Of a DNA stretch of 64,000 nucleotides, positions 34,780-45,792 are shown piece by piece. The stretch's first letter is position 1, and each line of letters begins with the position of its first letter. Made by a program: the position numbers and the translations under genes. The DNA lies in contig MNCI01005801.1 of assembly GCA_015680685.1 (NCBI GenBank), forward strand, positions 181,559 to 245,558. The letters run 5' to 3'. The notes under the pieces were generated by a model that was not told the origin of the DNA, searched no databases, and saw nothing but the letters and a program-made list of their open reading frames with translations. This DNA comes from Gnetum montanum. Its lineage: Eukaryota; Streptophyta; Gnetopsida; Gnetales; Gnetaceae.

Positions 34780-36159
34780 TAACAAGTAGGATTAATAACC
34801 ATTTTTTATTTTCTTTAATTTTACAGCTTTATTTTTCAAGTTTTTATTTTTTCAATTTCTTGTTTTGTATTTTTTATCCTTTTATCTTTTTATCTTTTTA
34901 TCTTTTTACATTTTTGTAAGTAATATTGTCTATGAATAACACACTCATGTGGATCGTTGGTTGAGGTGTGTTCTATGTTATCGAGTCTTGAGTGATGAAT
35001 TATTTGGATAGTGAGCCCACTACACCCACTCATACACTCTATAAATAAGAGGTTCTGTTCCAAGGTATAGTGATATTCTTGACATTTTTAAAACTTAAAA
35101 TTAATTTTTTGTTCATTGTACATAGAATGAAGAAGGATGGACCAAGAGGGAATTATTAGGGCGTGACATCAAGGGGACTTGTGGATTCTCTTTGGTGACA
35201 TCTATGGGAGTTATCATGCAACGTGGTTGTACTAAGATTCTTGTAGGTCTAAGAAAAATGGGAGTAATGTAATCAAAAAGGGCACTCAAAAATCCAATGC
35301 TATTCTAGGGGGTCCCAATGGAAAGACATGCATCCATGCCTAAAGGTTGGTGGCTTCTATGGATCTAGTAACGTGAAAAAAATGAAGGAAGTGCCACAAA
35401 ACAAAAATCACTCCTCCCTTGAACAAAATGCCAAGGGATCATACACCTTGTTGTTATGGTACTCTCATAGTTTCTCATCATGGGATGAAACAATGTAATG
35501 TCATCGATTAGAGGAATGGACCTGGTCCTAATCTTGGAACGATAGGGTAATGACACATTAATCATGCTTTACATGTAGGATTCACCATGCCCTGGTTCAG
35601 TTACCTCATGTTCCAATCTCCACAATCCCTTTTGATAGTTCGTCTCATCTCACTGTTTGTGTAATTGTAGCTCGTGTCATGTGTAACATAGAATTATTAC
35701 CTCATTTTGGTGATAACTACATGTGTGTGTTTTGTGGAATTAGTGTGGATTACATTTAACCCTTCTAGTGCCCATGGATACTTTTAAGTGTGGTTACACA
35801 AGGGCATTATAGGTTGGAACCTGCTTTGGGAAGGACCCACTTGTGTAATCTTTTGTAATCTTCAATGATGACATAGCTCACATACACCATTTCTCACCCT
35901 CAGCCTATTTTTCATAATATTCTTTCCCTACTATTACCCCTCTGAATTTCAACATTCCTATGTATCCATTACATGGCCTTTTTCTCTCAATTACCACCCA
36001 AGGCCTTATTTGTTAAATCCTCCCACATATCATTATTCGTGCCTTCCAAACCATCTAATTAACCTAGAACCCTTCAACATGTGTCACATGTCCTAATATC
36101 AACTTTTGATTCCATGAAAAACCTTTAAAATTCGGTATTTTTCCTTAGGCCTAAACATC
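34780..36159 (+). other. Non-coding tail of element C
   Basis: AT-rich sequence with a 10-bp TTTTTATCTT array (about 34873-34915). The phrase around 35795-35850 (GGGCATTATAGG...CTGCTTTGGGAAGGACCCAC) matches the conserved block in the tails of B (about 54264-54310) and F (about 22370-22400). No gene is seen. Confidence 0.65.
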
Positions 36160-36217
36160 CATAGGCCATGATATCGCATATGTGATATCACATTCCTCGA
36201 AACCTATAAATAGGTGA
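36160..36217 (+). promoter_or_regulatory. LTR-type promoter block truncated by the assembly gap
   Basis: Two GATATC words 14 bp apart (36170 and 36184) precede TATAAATA (36205-36212), as in the LTR promoters of this window but with a 15-bp instead of an 18-bp spacer. No TGATGAG start is visible. The rest is hidden in the gap. It suggests a further LTR inside element C. Confidence 0.6.
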
Positions 36218-36549
36218 NNNNNNNNNNNNNNNNNNNNNNNNNNNNNNNNNNNNNNNNNNNNNNNNNNNNNNNNNNNNNNNNNNNNNNNNNNNNNNNNNNN
36301 NNNNNNNNNNNNNNNNNNNNNNNNNNNNNNNNNNNNNNNNNNNNNNNNNNNNNNNNNNNNNNNNNNNNNNNNNNNNNNNNNNNNNNNNNNNNNNNNNNNN
36401 NNNNNNNNNNNNNNNNNNNNNNNNNNNNNNNNNNNNNNNNNNNNNNNNNNNNNNNNNNNNNNNNNNNNNNNNNNNNNNNNNNNNNNNNNNNNNNNNNNNN
36501 NNNNNNNNNNNNNNNNNNNNNNNNNNNNNNNNNNNNNNNNNNNNNNNNN
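36218..36549. other. Assembly gap (332 N)
   Basis: Unknown sequence. It lies between an LTR promoter block and a coding remnant, so it probably hides the rest of an LTR and the start of the next unit. The number of Ns may not reflect true length. Confidence 0.99.
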
Positions 36550-39040
36550 AAGATCTTGCTCAAGGTCGAAGCAAACGACCTAGGAAAGGTGGAAGACAAG
36601 ATCCTGCTAGACAACATGCAGAATAGGAGGAGCAATTGTTCAGTATTCATCAAGAGGACCTTCCTACCATACAGTCTGAGCAGGCAGAAGGAGGAGTTGC
36701 TGCAACACTTGAACAGGGACAACATCTCACGTTGCCCCAAGATTGTGTTCAGGCCATCCATGAAAAGTCCACATTCACTATAGTGATTTTGGAATTGAAC
36801 TTTCAATCTTTTGCAGAGTTCGCTCCTGAGGCTATTAGGGATCACCTCAAAGGATCTCCCTTATTGCCTAACCTCTTTGAAAGCCGTGCCTGGTACCTAG
36901 GGGAGACGTACCAATTCTGGCACAATAGGGAGTAAGGAACCACTGTCAATATTTGTGGTGTGATAGTTGATTTCTCCGCATAGGCCATTTTGGAAGTGTT
37001 AAACCTTTTGAATACAAGGCCAAAAGTTGCTTAGTTATCCACCCGTTCAGACCCCGATGTGTGACTAGATTGGTTGGAAAGGGCTTATGGCAGAGATAAG
37101 ACATTTGGTGAGTTGACGACGGAAGAGAGGATCTACTTTAAAATTGGAACATATCACCTCTTCCCCACAAAGGGCTTAAAATAATATCAACATATGCACA
37201 AAGAGGATGTGCAGTGTTGATGAAAAAAGTTAATGCTAACCTGCCCCATCTATATTTAATGGAGATCTTGAGGCAGTTCAAGGAATGAAAAATAGGGAAG
37301 ATGGCGTTTCCTTTTCCTTATCTTATCAGAAAGCTTTGTCGATGTGTTGGTATCAAGGGGTACACTAATGATGTGCTCTAGAAAGCCCAAAATGCATCCT
37401 ATGATGAACTATTAAAGCCACTAGCCAGGAGGAAAATTACTGGTGAGATGCTAGGACCAGAAGAAGAAGAACAATAAAATGGCTGGACAAACTACAACTC
37501 AACCTGTAGGACCCAGCCAACCTCTAAGCACAGGACCTAGTCAACAACAAAAAGCAAGGCCCAACATAGGCTAGGATCAGCCGTTGCCGTAAGACCACAA
37601 ATTGTCGATGAGCCATCTTAGGGCCATCGCTGAGATGATCAATTGGGGAACTCATGATGACACAAATCTCTTTCACATCATTGATGATGTTATTTAGACC
37701 ACTATTTCTTTATATCGCACAGGGGGTGAAGTGTCTATTCACACAAGAGGAGGGAAAAGTAGTTGGTCACAACAGATCTCAGGAAACATGACATCTTTCC
37801 AAGTGTAATTAGAAACTAATGAAGGGGCCACTATGGTGGTTATGCAACACCAGGGTACTCCAAGAGCTGTAGATGTGGTCATAGACCACATTAAAGAATC
37901 ATTCAATGTACCTATTGTACCACTGGTAGATCTCATAGGAGCATGGGATGCTCACAATTTGGCTGGAACCTCAATGACTCCTGTGGAACATGAGGATGTG
38001 CTTGATCAATTTCTCCAAATAGGGAAAATAATGATGTCCCTGTTTGACATCCCTCAGGATGTTATGGTAATTTAGTTTGACTTCATTTCTACAAAGGGGA
38101 AGCTGGTCTTAATAGAAGTGAGGGTCGAGCATGCTGAAGAAAAACTGTAGAAATTACAAGAGTAGCTCATGGCCTTACATGCAGCACATCGGGACCCTTT
38201 GCAATTTGTTCCCATAGACTAGCTAGATAATTTCAAAATTGATCAACTAACTAAGCTAATCATGGAGAATAAAAAGGTGGCTAAAGAAAAAGAGAAGGCT
38301 ATTTGGGATGCCTCTACAGCACAGGCACAAACTCATGTGCATCTCAAGGCACTCAACGCCTTACAGAAAGAAAATAAACAGCTTGTTGCTGACAACCTTT
38401 AGTTGACCACTATGGAAAAGCAAAAGAATGTTCTCAAGGAACAATTTCGTCAATTGCGAGAATAATTCATCCAGGTCAACCAAGACATAAGTCATTTAGC
38501 TAGGGAGAATAGAACCCTCTCAATGGAGGAGGTACGTGCAATTCGCCAAAAGATAGCTGTTGAAATAAGCACATGGCAAAATGAGGCTAAACGACATGAA
38601 AAGTTGAAGGATCACTTTCGAGATTAGGTGGGGATGTGCAAATAGATTCTTGAGAAGGAGATCCATATGGCCAAGGCCCACATCAATGCTATCAGTGCTC
38701 AACACATTAACTGGCGGGTCATATTGGACACATATGCCTTTGCCCACCAAGCGGAAGTTAAGAATCAAGACCTGCAAATTTAGGATTTGATAGAATACAT
38801 GGAGTTGGCAAACCTGCAGTATGCCAACCTTACCATGTTAACAACAGGGCACCCAAAGACAGAGCTCAAGCAGCATGTAGCAACCACCTATTTTAAATAC
38901 GAAGTAGAATTTGTAGAATGCAAGAAGTTGTTGGAAAAAATGGAGGTTACAAATTTTGAACTTGAGGTGGTGAAAGTAAGCTACCAAGGCCAAAACGGTA
39001 TCGCAATAGATTTCACTTGATGGATCATGGATTTTCAAGA
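36550..39040 (+). pseudogene. Unknown protein remnant with long coiled coil, inside element C
   Basis: A degraded plus-strand coding region, family not recognised. The first part (36636-36935) reads TFTIVILELNFQSFAEFAPE and ESRAWYLGETYQFWHN; next is LERAYGRDKTFGELTTEERI (about 37070-37130). A middle open frame (37833-38075) has VDVVIDHIKESFNVPIVPLV. The stretch 38090-39020 is dominated by Lys, Glu, Gln, Ala and Leu with heptad-like spacing (EVRVEHAEEKL, MENKKVAKEKEKAIWDASTA, NALQKENKQLVADNL, TMEKQKNVLKEQFRQLRE), interrupted by stops mostly of TAG type. That points to a long coiled coil, structural or gag-like. It lies where element B has its non-coding tail, before a 3' LTR. It could be a captured host gene, a second ORF of the element, or the gag of an unrelated non-autonomous family. 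No function can be given. Confidence 0.6.
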
Positions 39041-39477
39041 ATACAAAAATAAAGCCAGAGCCTATGAGGAGGAATGATGGGTGTTTGTAGCTTGGTATGT
39101 CAAGGCCAATCAAATGTTTTTTGCAACTACCCTGTCCATGGGCAGTTCCAACTCTGTCAAACATTGAAACATTAACATGGATGGCACAAGATCCTTAGAC
39201 CAAAGAGGAGAAGCTCTAGACCATAATTTAACACCATTAAGTCTGAAAGCCTGGAGCACAAGACAAAGGGAAAGCACCAATGGAGGAGCCATCGCCACCC
39301 GGAACTACATTAGTTCCACAAATTTTGTAGTTGTAGCACATTCTTTATGTTATGTCTTTGTTTTGTTTTCATTCCACACTATGGCATAATTCCATTTTCA
39401 CCATCCAATAATCCCATACCTATCCACTGTGTAATTACTGTAACTTGAGGATGAGTTTTCATTCAATTGTGGGGGTA
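39041..39477 (+). other. 3' end of element C with polypurine tract
   Basis: The last 120 bp match the ends of B and F: TGTAATTACTGTAACTTGAG, GATGAGTTTTCATTCAAT and then TGTGGGGGTA immediately before the LTR. The purine run 39470-39477 is the likely polypurine tract for plus-strand priming. Confidence 0.7.
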
Positions 39478-40272
39478 TGACGAGTCATCATTTTGGCATG
39501 ATATTGCATACATGATATCATAGCCTGTCTCCTCATCTATAAATAAGAGGTAGAAAGATTAGTTATGATCATTATAAAATTAGGAAGTTAGTTTTAGTTT
39601 TAGTATTTTCATTTTCTTTCTCTCAACCCTTTTCCTCTTTGTGTATGCCTGCAGAGTGGTGAATGTAATTTTACGGCATCCTTTATTCGAGTGTGATGTA
39701 CTTGGACACATACATGACTAGCAATAAAGATCGAGATTACTTCATCATTGCTGCATTCACTTAGATTAATTATTTAATTAATTTTTATTTACTACTTTCC
39801 TAATTTATCTCTCTCACCCTTATCTCATGTTAAAACACAGAATGAGTACGACTTGATTACGAGCATTTAAGTGTGACTACTTTGTAACCCAGTAGTGTAC
39901 CTAGGATCTACACTTGGTAATCTCAGTGGTAGTCATGCACAAAGGCCAAGATGTGTACGGATAATCAAGGAACAAATGCTCATCACACTTAGGCTAGTTT
40001 AGATTCTCTCACCCTCTCTCTCCTAGATTAGTGAATCTTACTTTCCATTACCTTCAGGAGTAGCATTAGATTAGAAACCACATCATACACCTCACTTTGG
40101 ACTAAACCATACATGGCAAAGATAATACTAGTCTAGGTGGAAAGAGAGAGAACTGTGACCTAAGGCTAACTGTCTAGATGCCACAACTAGTCCATCTGTG
40201 GAGTTCGACCAGATCGCATGTGTAACGCTTGTATTCGTATGGTTGAGTGTAGGGTTACCTTGCCACTCATCA
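39478..40272 (+). repeat. 3' LTR of element C
   Basis: It runs from TGACGAGTCATC to CTCATCA (40266-40272). The promoter block is partly decayed: GATATT at 39500 and GATATC at 39514, 14 bp apart, then TATAAATA at 39538-39545. Compared with the 5' LTR one GATATC copy is missing. Confidence 0.9.
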
Positions 40273-40959
40273 ACAAGTTTTGCATCATGGTGGACAAGTG
40301 CTTACGTTGCTTGTATGAGATGCAATGCTACATGCATAGTCATGTTGTGTGCCTGCAAGATCCTACAAAAATCAAATAGAAAAAACAACATCAAGTAGCA
40401 CCTATTGTAAATAGAGTTAAAATGTACAAATGAAAGGAAAGTAATGCAAAGAGTGATAGTTTTAGGCTATTTTGGTTTATAGTTGTAGCTTAAGGCCATT
40501 TTGGGCCATCACAAAGGGGATGATAGTTTAAGGCCATTTTGACCCATTGATGATAGTTTAAGGCCATTCTAGGCTATATGCTAGTTTAAGGCCTTTCCGG
40601 GTGATGTGTTTTTTGTAGATTTGGTTTTATGATTTTTATGTGTTTTTGATGTTTTTCAAAGGCAATGTGTAAGCTAAGAGGATGAATGTGTAAAAAAAGA
40701 AAAAATTCATGAACAAAACAAAATGCATGATCTAAGCAAGTAGGCAAAATGTAAATGCATAAACTAGTGCGACGAAAGTGAAAGTAAAAAATGCATGAAA
40801 AATGGAGGCAAGAGGTACATAGGAGCCTAATGCATTTTTGATGAGGGAAGAGCCTTGATCACGTACTTATTTCCTAATTTGATTTGGATTAGGGGATGCC
40901 TAGGGCCTAGGGTCCTCTGGGAGGTTGTTGGCTTCAACTACTTGTTTAGGTGTGTCAAT
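40273..40959. other. Remnant E, right part: non-coding with short tandem repeats
   Basis: No gene. Five diverged copies of a phrase AGTTTAAGGCCATTTT-like stand at about 40456, 40486, 40523, 40552 and 40582. Related phrases occur left of element C at about 31650-31720, which supports the view that the two flanks were once contiguous. Confidence 0.5.
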
Positions 40960-42382
40960 CTTATGAATTGTGTTGGTTTCCATAGATGCATCACCAAGAA
41001 AATCCACCTCTGATACATGCTCCATGTCTATATTATGGATAGCCAAAGGGGAGTCATTATCACTATGGATGATAACTTGACCACCTTTGTATAGAAGGTG
41101 GACTTCTTGGTGGATGGGAGAGGAGATGGTCTGTAGTTGAGCTAGCCAAGGCCTACCCAGGATTAGGTTGAAGCTTGAAATCTCCTCTATGACTATGAAA
41201 TTTACAGAGGTGGGGAACTACTTCTCTATCATGAAGGTAATGTTGATTGTAGCCCTGATAGTGTCATGTGATTCGTTGAAGGATTTTAGACACATGGTTT
41301 TGGTTGGCCTGATTTCGTCTACCAGACCTAGCTTGTTGATGATGGAGTATAAGACTATGTGTTTTGTTGCATAATCATCAACCTACACTTTGTGGATCAT
41401 GCACTATCCACCATGTATGGTAATAGACATCGAAGTCATAGTGACCTCTCCTCATTCAGGGTTGACCTTGATTGCATCGTCATGAAAGGCTAGGGATGTT
41501 GAACCTAATTCCTATGGAGCAGGGGGCAACATCGCTGCACAAATGGATGCCTCATCTATGGGGATGTCCTCCATGATAGGAATGAAGGCCAACATTTGGG
41601 CCAGGGCTTGGCAATGAGTAGATGAGGTCATAACAAGTCATATAGGCTTACCATTGTGTTCTTTTGGTTGATCATTTATTTCACCTATGTTAGTGTGGCT
41701 ATGAAGTCCTTGTTGTTGGCCATTATGTTAGCCATCACTTCCTCCATGTGGCTCGAGAGATGGATCTCTCATAGAGGGAACTTGGGCATGGGTTGTTTGG
41801 CCTACTGGGGGGTCACATTACTTGGTTCTTACTTGCTAGTTGTGGCCATCGCTTTGACCATGGGGATTATGAGGTGCCATTTTGACCTCTTGCATTACCA
41901 TTTGGTGGACCTTCCTAGGTTGCCAGTGGGGTCAACCCTTGGAGGAAAAGGAACCAACACATTACCCACTGTTGGACTTCAGGAAGATGAGGGGCCATCA
42001 CATTGTGGTTCCCTTATGAAAAATGGTGGTTTCTTAGTAGTTGTTGTTTCAGGGCCAATGCATTATGGCATCTTCATGACAAATGGTTGCTTAGTAGTTG
42101 TTGGTGTAGCTTGCCAATTTAATGTCTTAAGTAGATAGTTGTTGCTATTTTAACATCATAGAAGATGTAGGCTATGGAAGCCTAACCATGAATAGTGTTT
42201 TGTGTGCCTACAGTGGTACTTTGATCACAAAAGGAAGCCTCTTTCTTATGGAGGTCGAGGGAACCTTTACATTGCTAGGAGGCCCACAAATTACAGAAGG
42301 CTACTTTACTAGTGCTAACTTGGCTATGTTGATGGTGTTGATGACATAGGCAACATCGGCTATGTTGGACTGGTATGCCAAT
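40960..42382 (-). pseudogene. gag-protease remnant of a second gypsy-type element (E)
   Basis: On the minus strand a Pro/Gln/His-rich gag end (about 42130-41650: KVHQMVMQEVKMAPHNPHGQ) is followed by a retropepsin-like fold: YATKHIVLYSIINKLGL, RPTKTMCLKSFNESHDTI, VNFIVIEEISSFNLILGRPW. The LILGRPWL signature with the following PSPIHQ-like segment is typical of plant Tat/Ogre-like proteases and differs from the IIMGRAWL of the Athila-type elements here. I do not see an active-site DSG. Stops interrupt the frame, and RT and integrase are absent. The right edge, at about 42383, cuts into the RT of element D. Confidence 0.65.
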
Positions 42383-43560
42383 TTATAGTAGCAATGCCCG
42401 AATATTATGTCTAACACCTAATGAAGAAATGACAATAGAAAATGATCCTTGAATGTTGCCATATTTAACAACTGAAAATTGATACAAACTCGCCACCTGC
42501 CTTCTTTCTTTAGCACAATGAGTGGATGATTCCACTCACTATCCACAATGGGATAAATGAACCCTATCTTGAGAAGTTGTTAAATTTCCTCTTTGATGAT
42601 CTACTTCTATTTGGGGTTTAATCATCTCTATGGCTACCTCTTTGGCTTCATGGCTGGATTAGTGTAGATGTGATGTTTACATATCCTAGGATCAAACCTT
42701 GTGAGTTCAAGATATGACTAAGCAAAAGTTACTCACCATTTTTCAACTACATTCAACAACATCATTTTCTATTTTGGAGAAATGTTTACATTGATTGTGA
42801 TTAAATTTCCATTTTTTAAGAACACATATTCTATGTTGGTCGATAGTATTTTTAGTTCAAAGGGCTCTTGCTTGAAATTTTCAGGAATTTCCAACTCTTC
42901 CCAAGAGGTATCATCATTTTCATCATTAGAGAGTTGGTGATGAACGTGCTCTAGTTCATCCATTCCTTTGAAATATGTGCATGTTAGGCTCTTAGTTGAT
43001 TCCATGAAAAGTGTGTTGCTTTTAGAATTAGTGGTCAACCACTGGTTGTCCTCCTATTTTGCAGCTTCTATGTATAGACACGTTTGAATTTATGCTTTTG
43101 GCACATACTACTTGCATGTAGAGATGGATGCTCGTTTCATTGCCTAGAGATTCTGCACATAATTTCACCTTGTATTACTATACATGATGCATGGAACTCA
43201 CTTCTTCTTTATCTTCCTGAATGCATTTTCTTTAAATATTTTCAAGGAAAGATCTCTAATGCCCATTCTTGCATCAATGATTCTTAGCCATGCTCTTCCC
43301 ATGATGATTGAGAAGTCTCCTTTGTGGTTTTCCATCTTGATTACTAGAAAATCAACAATATAAGACCACCCATAGATAGTGGTCACAATGTCTTATATAA
43401 GTCCCAATGGAATAGTGATGGACTGGTTTGTCAATTCTAATCTAATATTGCTCTTCTTAAGAGGAGGTATGTTCTATGTAGTATACATCTCATGAGAGAT
43501 TAGGTTGACATTAGAACTAGAATCAAGAAGAACTTTGCATAGTTCATTTTGAATAATCTA
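42383..43560 (-). pseudogene. Protease, linker and RT start of element D
   Basis: On the minus strand: protease active-site region KVLLDSSSNVNLISHEM (about 43490-43545; DSG has become DSS), then GDFSIIMGRAWLRIIDARMG (about 43240-43300), then a linker LEIPENFKQEPFELKILSTN (within 42769-43038), then the RT start LLKIGFIYPIVDSEW..PLIVLKKEGRWRVCINFQLLN (about 42460-42590). The collinear part of B lies at 49560-50700. RT stops at about 42383, before the catalytic motif. Confidence 0.85.
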
Positions 43561-45088
43561 CAAATAAATCAAAGAACTTCTAAGATCAACTAATTTTCTG
43601 GAAAGGTTTCCAACATGGATTCAATTAGATATGCTATGAGTAAGCATTATAGTATGGATCCTAGAAGATGTTTGGTTTGAAGGAGACTCAAAGGAATTTC
43701 ATATAGAGGAAGATAGAGGAACAAGGTTGTCAACCATAGGTGTATTTGAGGGCTTATGTGGACTATGGGATTGAAAGAAAGGTCTTTTCTTTGATTGAGT
43801 ATCCAACCCACTTGGTTGATGAACTAATTCTAGATTAATAAACCTAGTAGCATTGTGTTGTTACGGTTGAGCTAGTAGTTCATCCTACATAGACGAAGTA
43901 GGTGGTAGTTGTGCTAAGGAAGGAGGAAGGTTTGCAAGAATAGGAGGAGGATAAGGCTAAAAGGTTGTATCCCTTCTTACATGTGGAGAATGGATTTGAT
44001 AATTATCAGGAGGATAGTAGTGAGGTTGGAAAGTAGAAACATGACTAGAAAAGTCACATGGAGGCAAGGGCTACTAAACATAATACCCATATAGATCAGG
44101 TAGTCTATAAGGGTATTGCTGCCTTGATGGTGCTAGCACCCATGACTATGGTTGCTACCACTATTGATATTGCTCATATGGTTGTGGCAGAGCTTCACTT
44201 GGATAATAATATTGTTTCTAGTGGAACTTCTTATAATTTCCTTAAGGATAAGACAATCTTCTAAGTGTCTGCCTTTGTGCTAGTCGTGGATTAAAAGCAT
44301 ACATCCTAAACTCCTATAAGTGTGAGACTATGGGGAAATATCCCTTAGGATGTTCATATTGGCAAATTTCACACCAACCATCATCATCTAATTCAATTCT
44401 CGCAACTTCTTCTATTGTAGCAATCTTACCCTTACCTCTTTATAGGCACATTTAGCTTCCTTGCACCATCTGTGCTCATGATCACTACCTTTTTTTTTTT
44501 TGGACTCTTTAGCAATTTTTAGGATGGCTTGAAATCTACTATCCATGGAATCCCATAATTGATCAACCTTGGTCATAATTTTACATTGAAATTTTTAGAG
44601 TGGTAAGGTTTTCCTATTCACCACCTCATCAAGTGTTGATTCTTCCTCACTATCATAAAATCAAGCCTCTCTCTTAAGAATGGAAAGATCGTAGTTGTAC
44701 TCTTCTACACTTTCTCTTTTTCTTCATTCACCTTTCTCTTTTACTACCTGCTCGATTAGTCTTTGGATTTGATAAGCACTTAATTCTACTAGCTACCCTT
44801 GGGCATAAACACGAAGGGTTCCATAGCCATGTCCCAAATAAGATAGCGTATCAAGTTCTGAGAATTTCCCAAACAATGTAGGTATTGGGCCACTTCCATG
44901 GTTAAAAGACATATGAAGCTATTGTAACACATATTTATGCATTGAAGTGGCCTCCATATACGTTGAAGCCTATATACATTGGCATAACACATTTTTTCAT
45001 TGGTGTTGGCATGGCATTCACATCTAGATGGGGTTTTGAGTCTTTTACTTTTCAAATTTTCTCTCATGGTAACCGATTCCATGGCTTA
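43561..45088 (-). pseudogene. gag and Pro-rich linker of element D
   Basis: On the minus strand a gag C-terminal half is recognisable by collinearity with B 48220-49480. It has the zinc knuckle CEICQYEHPKGYF (about 44345-44385), which keeps the second Cys that B and F have lost but has lost the last one. A charged region with KIMTKVDQLWDSMDSRF-like sequence precedes it. The sequence stops at about 45088 within the gag core, next to an unrelated LTR end. Many stops and shifts. Confidence 0.7.
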
Positions 45089-45400
45089 TAAATTTGTTCT
45101 TGATGGGAGAAAAAAGGCAGCAAAAATCACAGCAGGATTTTAGTTCAAGTCCTTTCATATATTCTTGGAGGTTACATACACCATCATTGCAGAGCACCAG
45201 TGTGAAAGAAGAATTTGAACAAGATGAATCTAAGGCATCAATGTTGCAGAGAACTAGTATGAAAGAAGAATTTGAACAAGATGAATCAAAGACATCAATG
45301 ACTGGAGGTTAGTTTCATTTGCTTCTACATTCTTTACTTTTATTACTTGTGCAATTTGATTTTTTTACATAATTATTTTTCTTACATTTGGTATCAGAGC
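45089..45400 (+). repeat. End of an unrelated LTR with initiator-Met-type primer site
   Basis: TGGTATCAGAGC at 45389-45400 is the standard primer site complementary to plant initiator tRNA-Met, used by copia and many gypsy elements. It is preceded by TTACA, a plausible LTR end at 45386. The sequence 45089-45386 would then be the 3' part of that LTR. It contains two 57-bp units (45187-45243, 45244-45300) that encode LQSTSVKEEFEQDESKASM and a near copy in an open frame from 45094. No gag follows before the next discontinuity at 45535. Confidence 0.6.
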
Positions 45401-45535
45401 ATTAGATCTCTATCTTAATGTGTTTTGACGATGGTGCAATTGTTTGTATCAACTCTGGACTAGAATCTGATTGTTGAGTTTGAATAAAATTGAATTCTAG
45501 ATTTGTCATCCACTTCACTAGCATGTGGGATACTN

Positions 45536-45791
45536 ACTGGTCGTATTGAGGCAGTTAACTAGCCTAAACATGATGAGCAGCCAATTCCTTGACTAGCCGT
45601 ACATATCCGTAGATGCTTGTAATCAAGTTGTACTCATCCTGCATTCTAGGAGTTGAGGGTGAGAGAGACTAATCACAATGAGCAACCGATTCCTTGATTA
45701 GCCGTACACATTCGTCAATGTTCTTAATCAAGTCATACTCATGGTGCACTAATGCAGGTAATAAATAATAAGTAAGAAATCCTATTCCATG
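45536..45791 (-). repeat. Inverted 256-bp LTR fragment flanked by single Ns
   Basis: It is the reverse complement of the central part of the 5' LTR of B (about 46394-46650), nearly identical, and ends exactly at N positions 45535 and 45792. A fragment bounded by Ns and almost identical to a nearby repeat suggests a misplaced gap-fill sequence rather than a real insertion. Confidence 0.85.
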
Positions 45792-45792
45792 N

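Larger units (their letters stand above)
31843..40272 (+). mobile_element. Element C: chimeric Athila-type element without pol
   Basis: Two LTRs of the same subfamily (31843-32655 and 39478-40272) flank a tRNA-Asp primer site, gag, a non-coding tail, an LTR-promoter-like block cut by the assembly gap (36218-36549) and a coiled-coil reading-frame remnant. No RT, RNase H or integrase is seen. Flanking bases (CCAGT on the left, ACAAG on the right) do not form a target duplication. It may therefore be two related elements joined by recombination, with the gap hiding the join, rather than one insertion. Confidence 0.65.
24460..45088 (-). mobile_element. Element D: minus-strand Athila-type element, interrupted
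   Basis: Element D reads right to left: gag (about 45085-43700), protease (about 43560-43198), the linker to RT (43038-42769), the start of RT (42760-42383), then a break. Integrase and GPY/F module (28660-27420), the 3' tail (27330-25313) and the 3' LTR (25312-24460) follow. The 13.7 kb between 28660 and 42383 is foreign sequence (remnant E with element C inside it). The rest of RT and RNase H is not seen. The 5' end is cut at about 45088, without a 5' LTR. The assignment to one element rests on strand, order and complementarity of the parts. Confidence 0.7.

Noticed and set aside
36204-36845. Long frames running through the N gap
   Set aside because: Their length comes from unknown bases. 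Only the part after 36550 has real sequence.
41656-42138. 160-codon plus-strand frame with apparent membrane-like hydrophobic segments
   Set aside because: The opposite strand is the Pro/Gln/His-rich gag end directly upstream of a protease remnant. The hydrophobic look of the plus frame is the antisense of that sequence.
45094-45312. 72-codon frame with a 19-residue repeat considered as a host protein
   Set aside because: It runs into an LTR-end and tRNA-Met primer-site context, so a retroelement LTR is the simpler reading. The repeat itself is reported as a finding.
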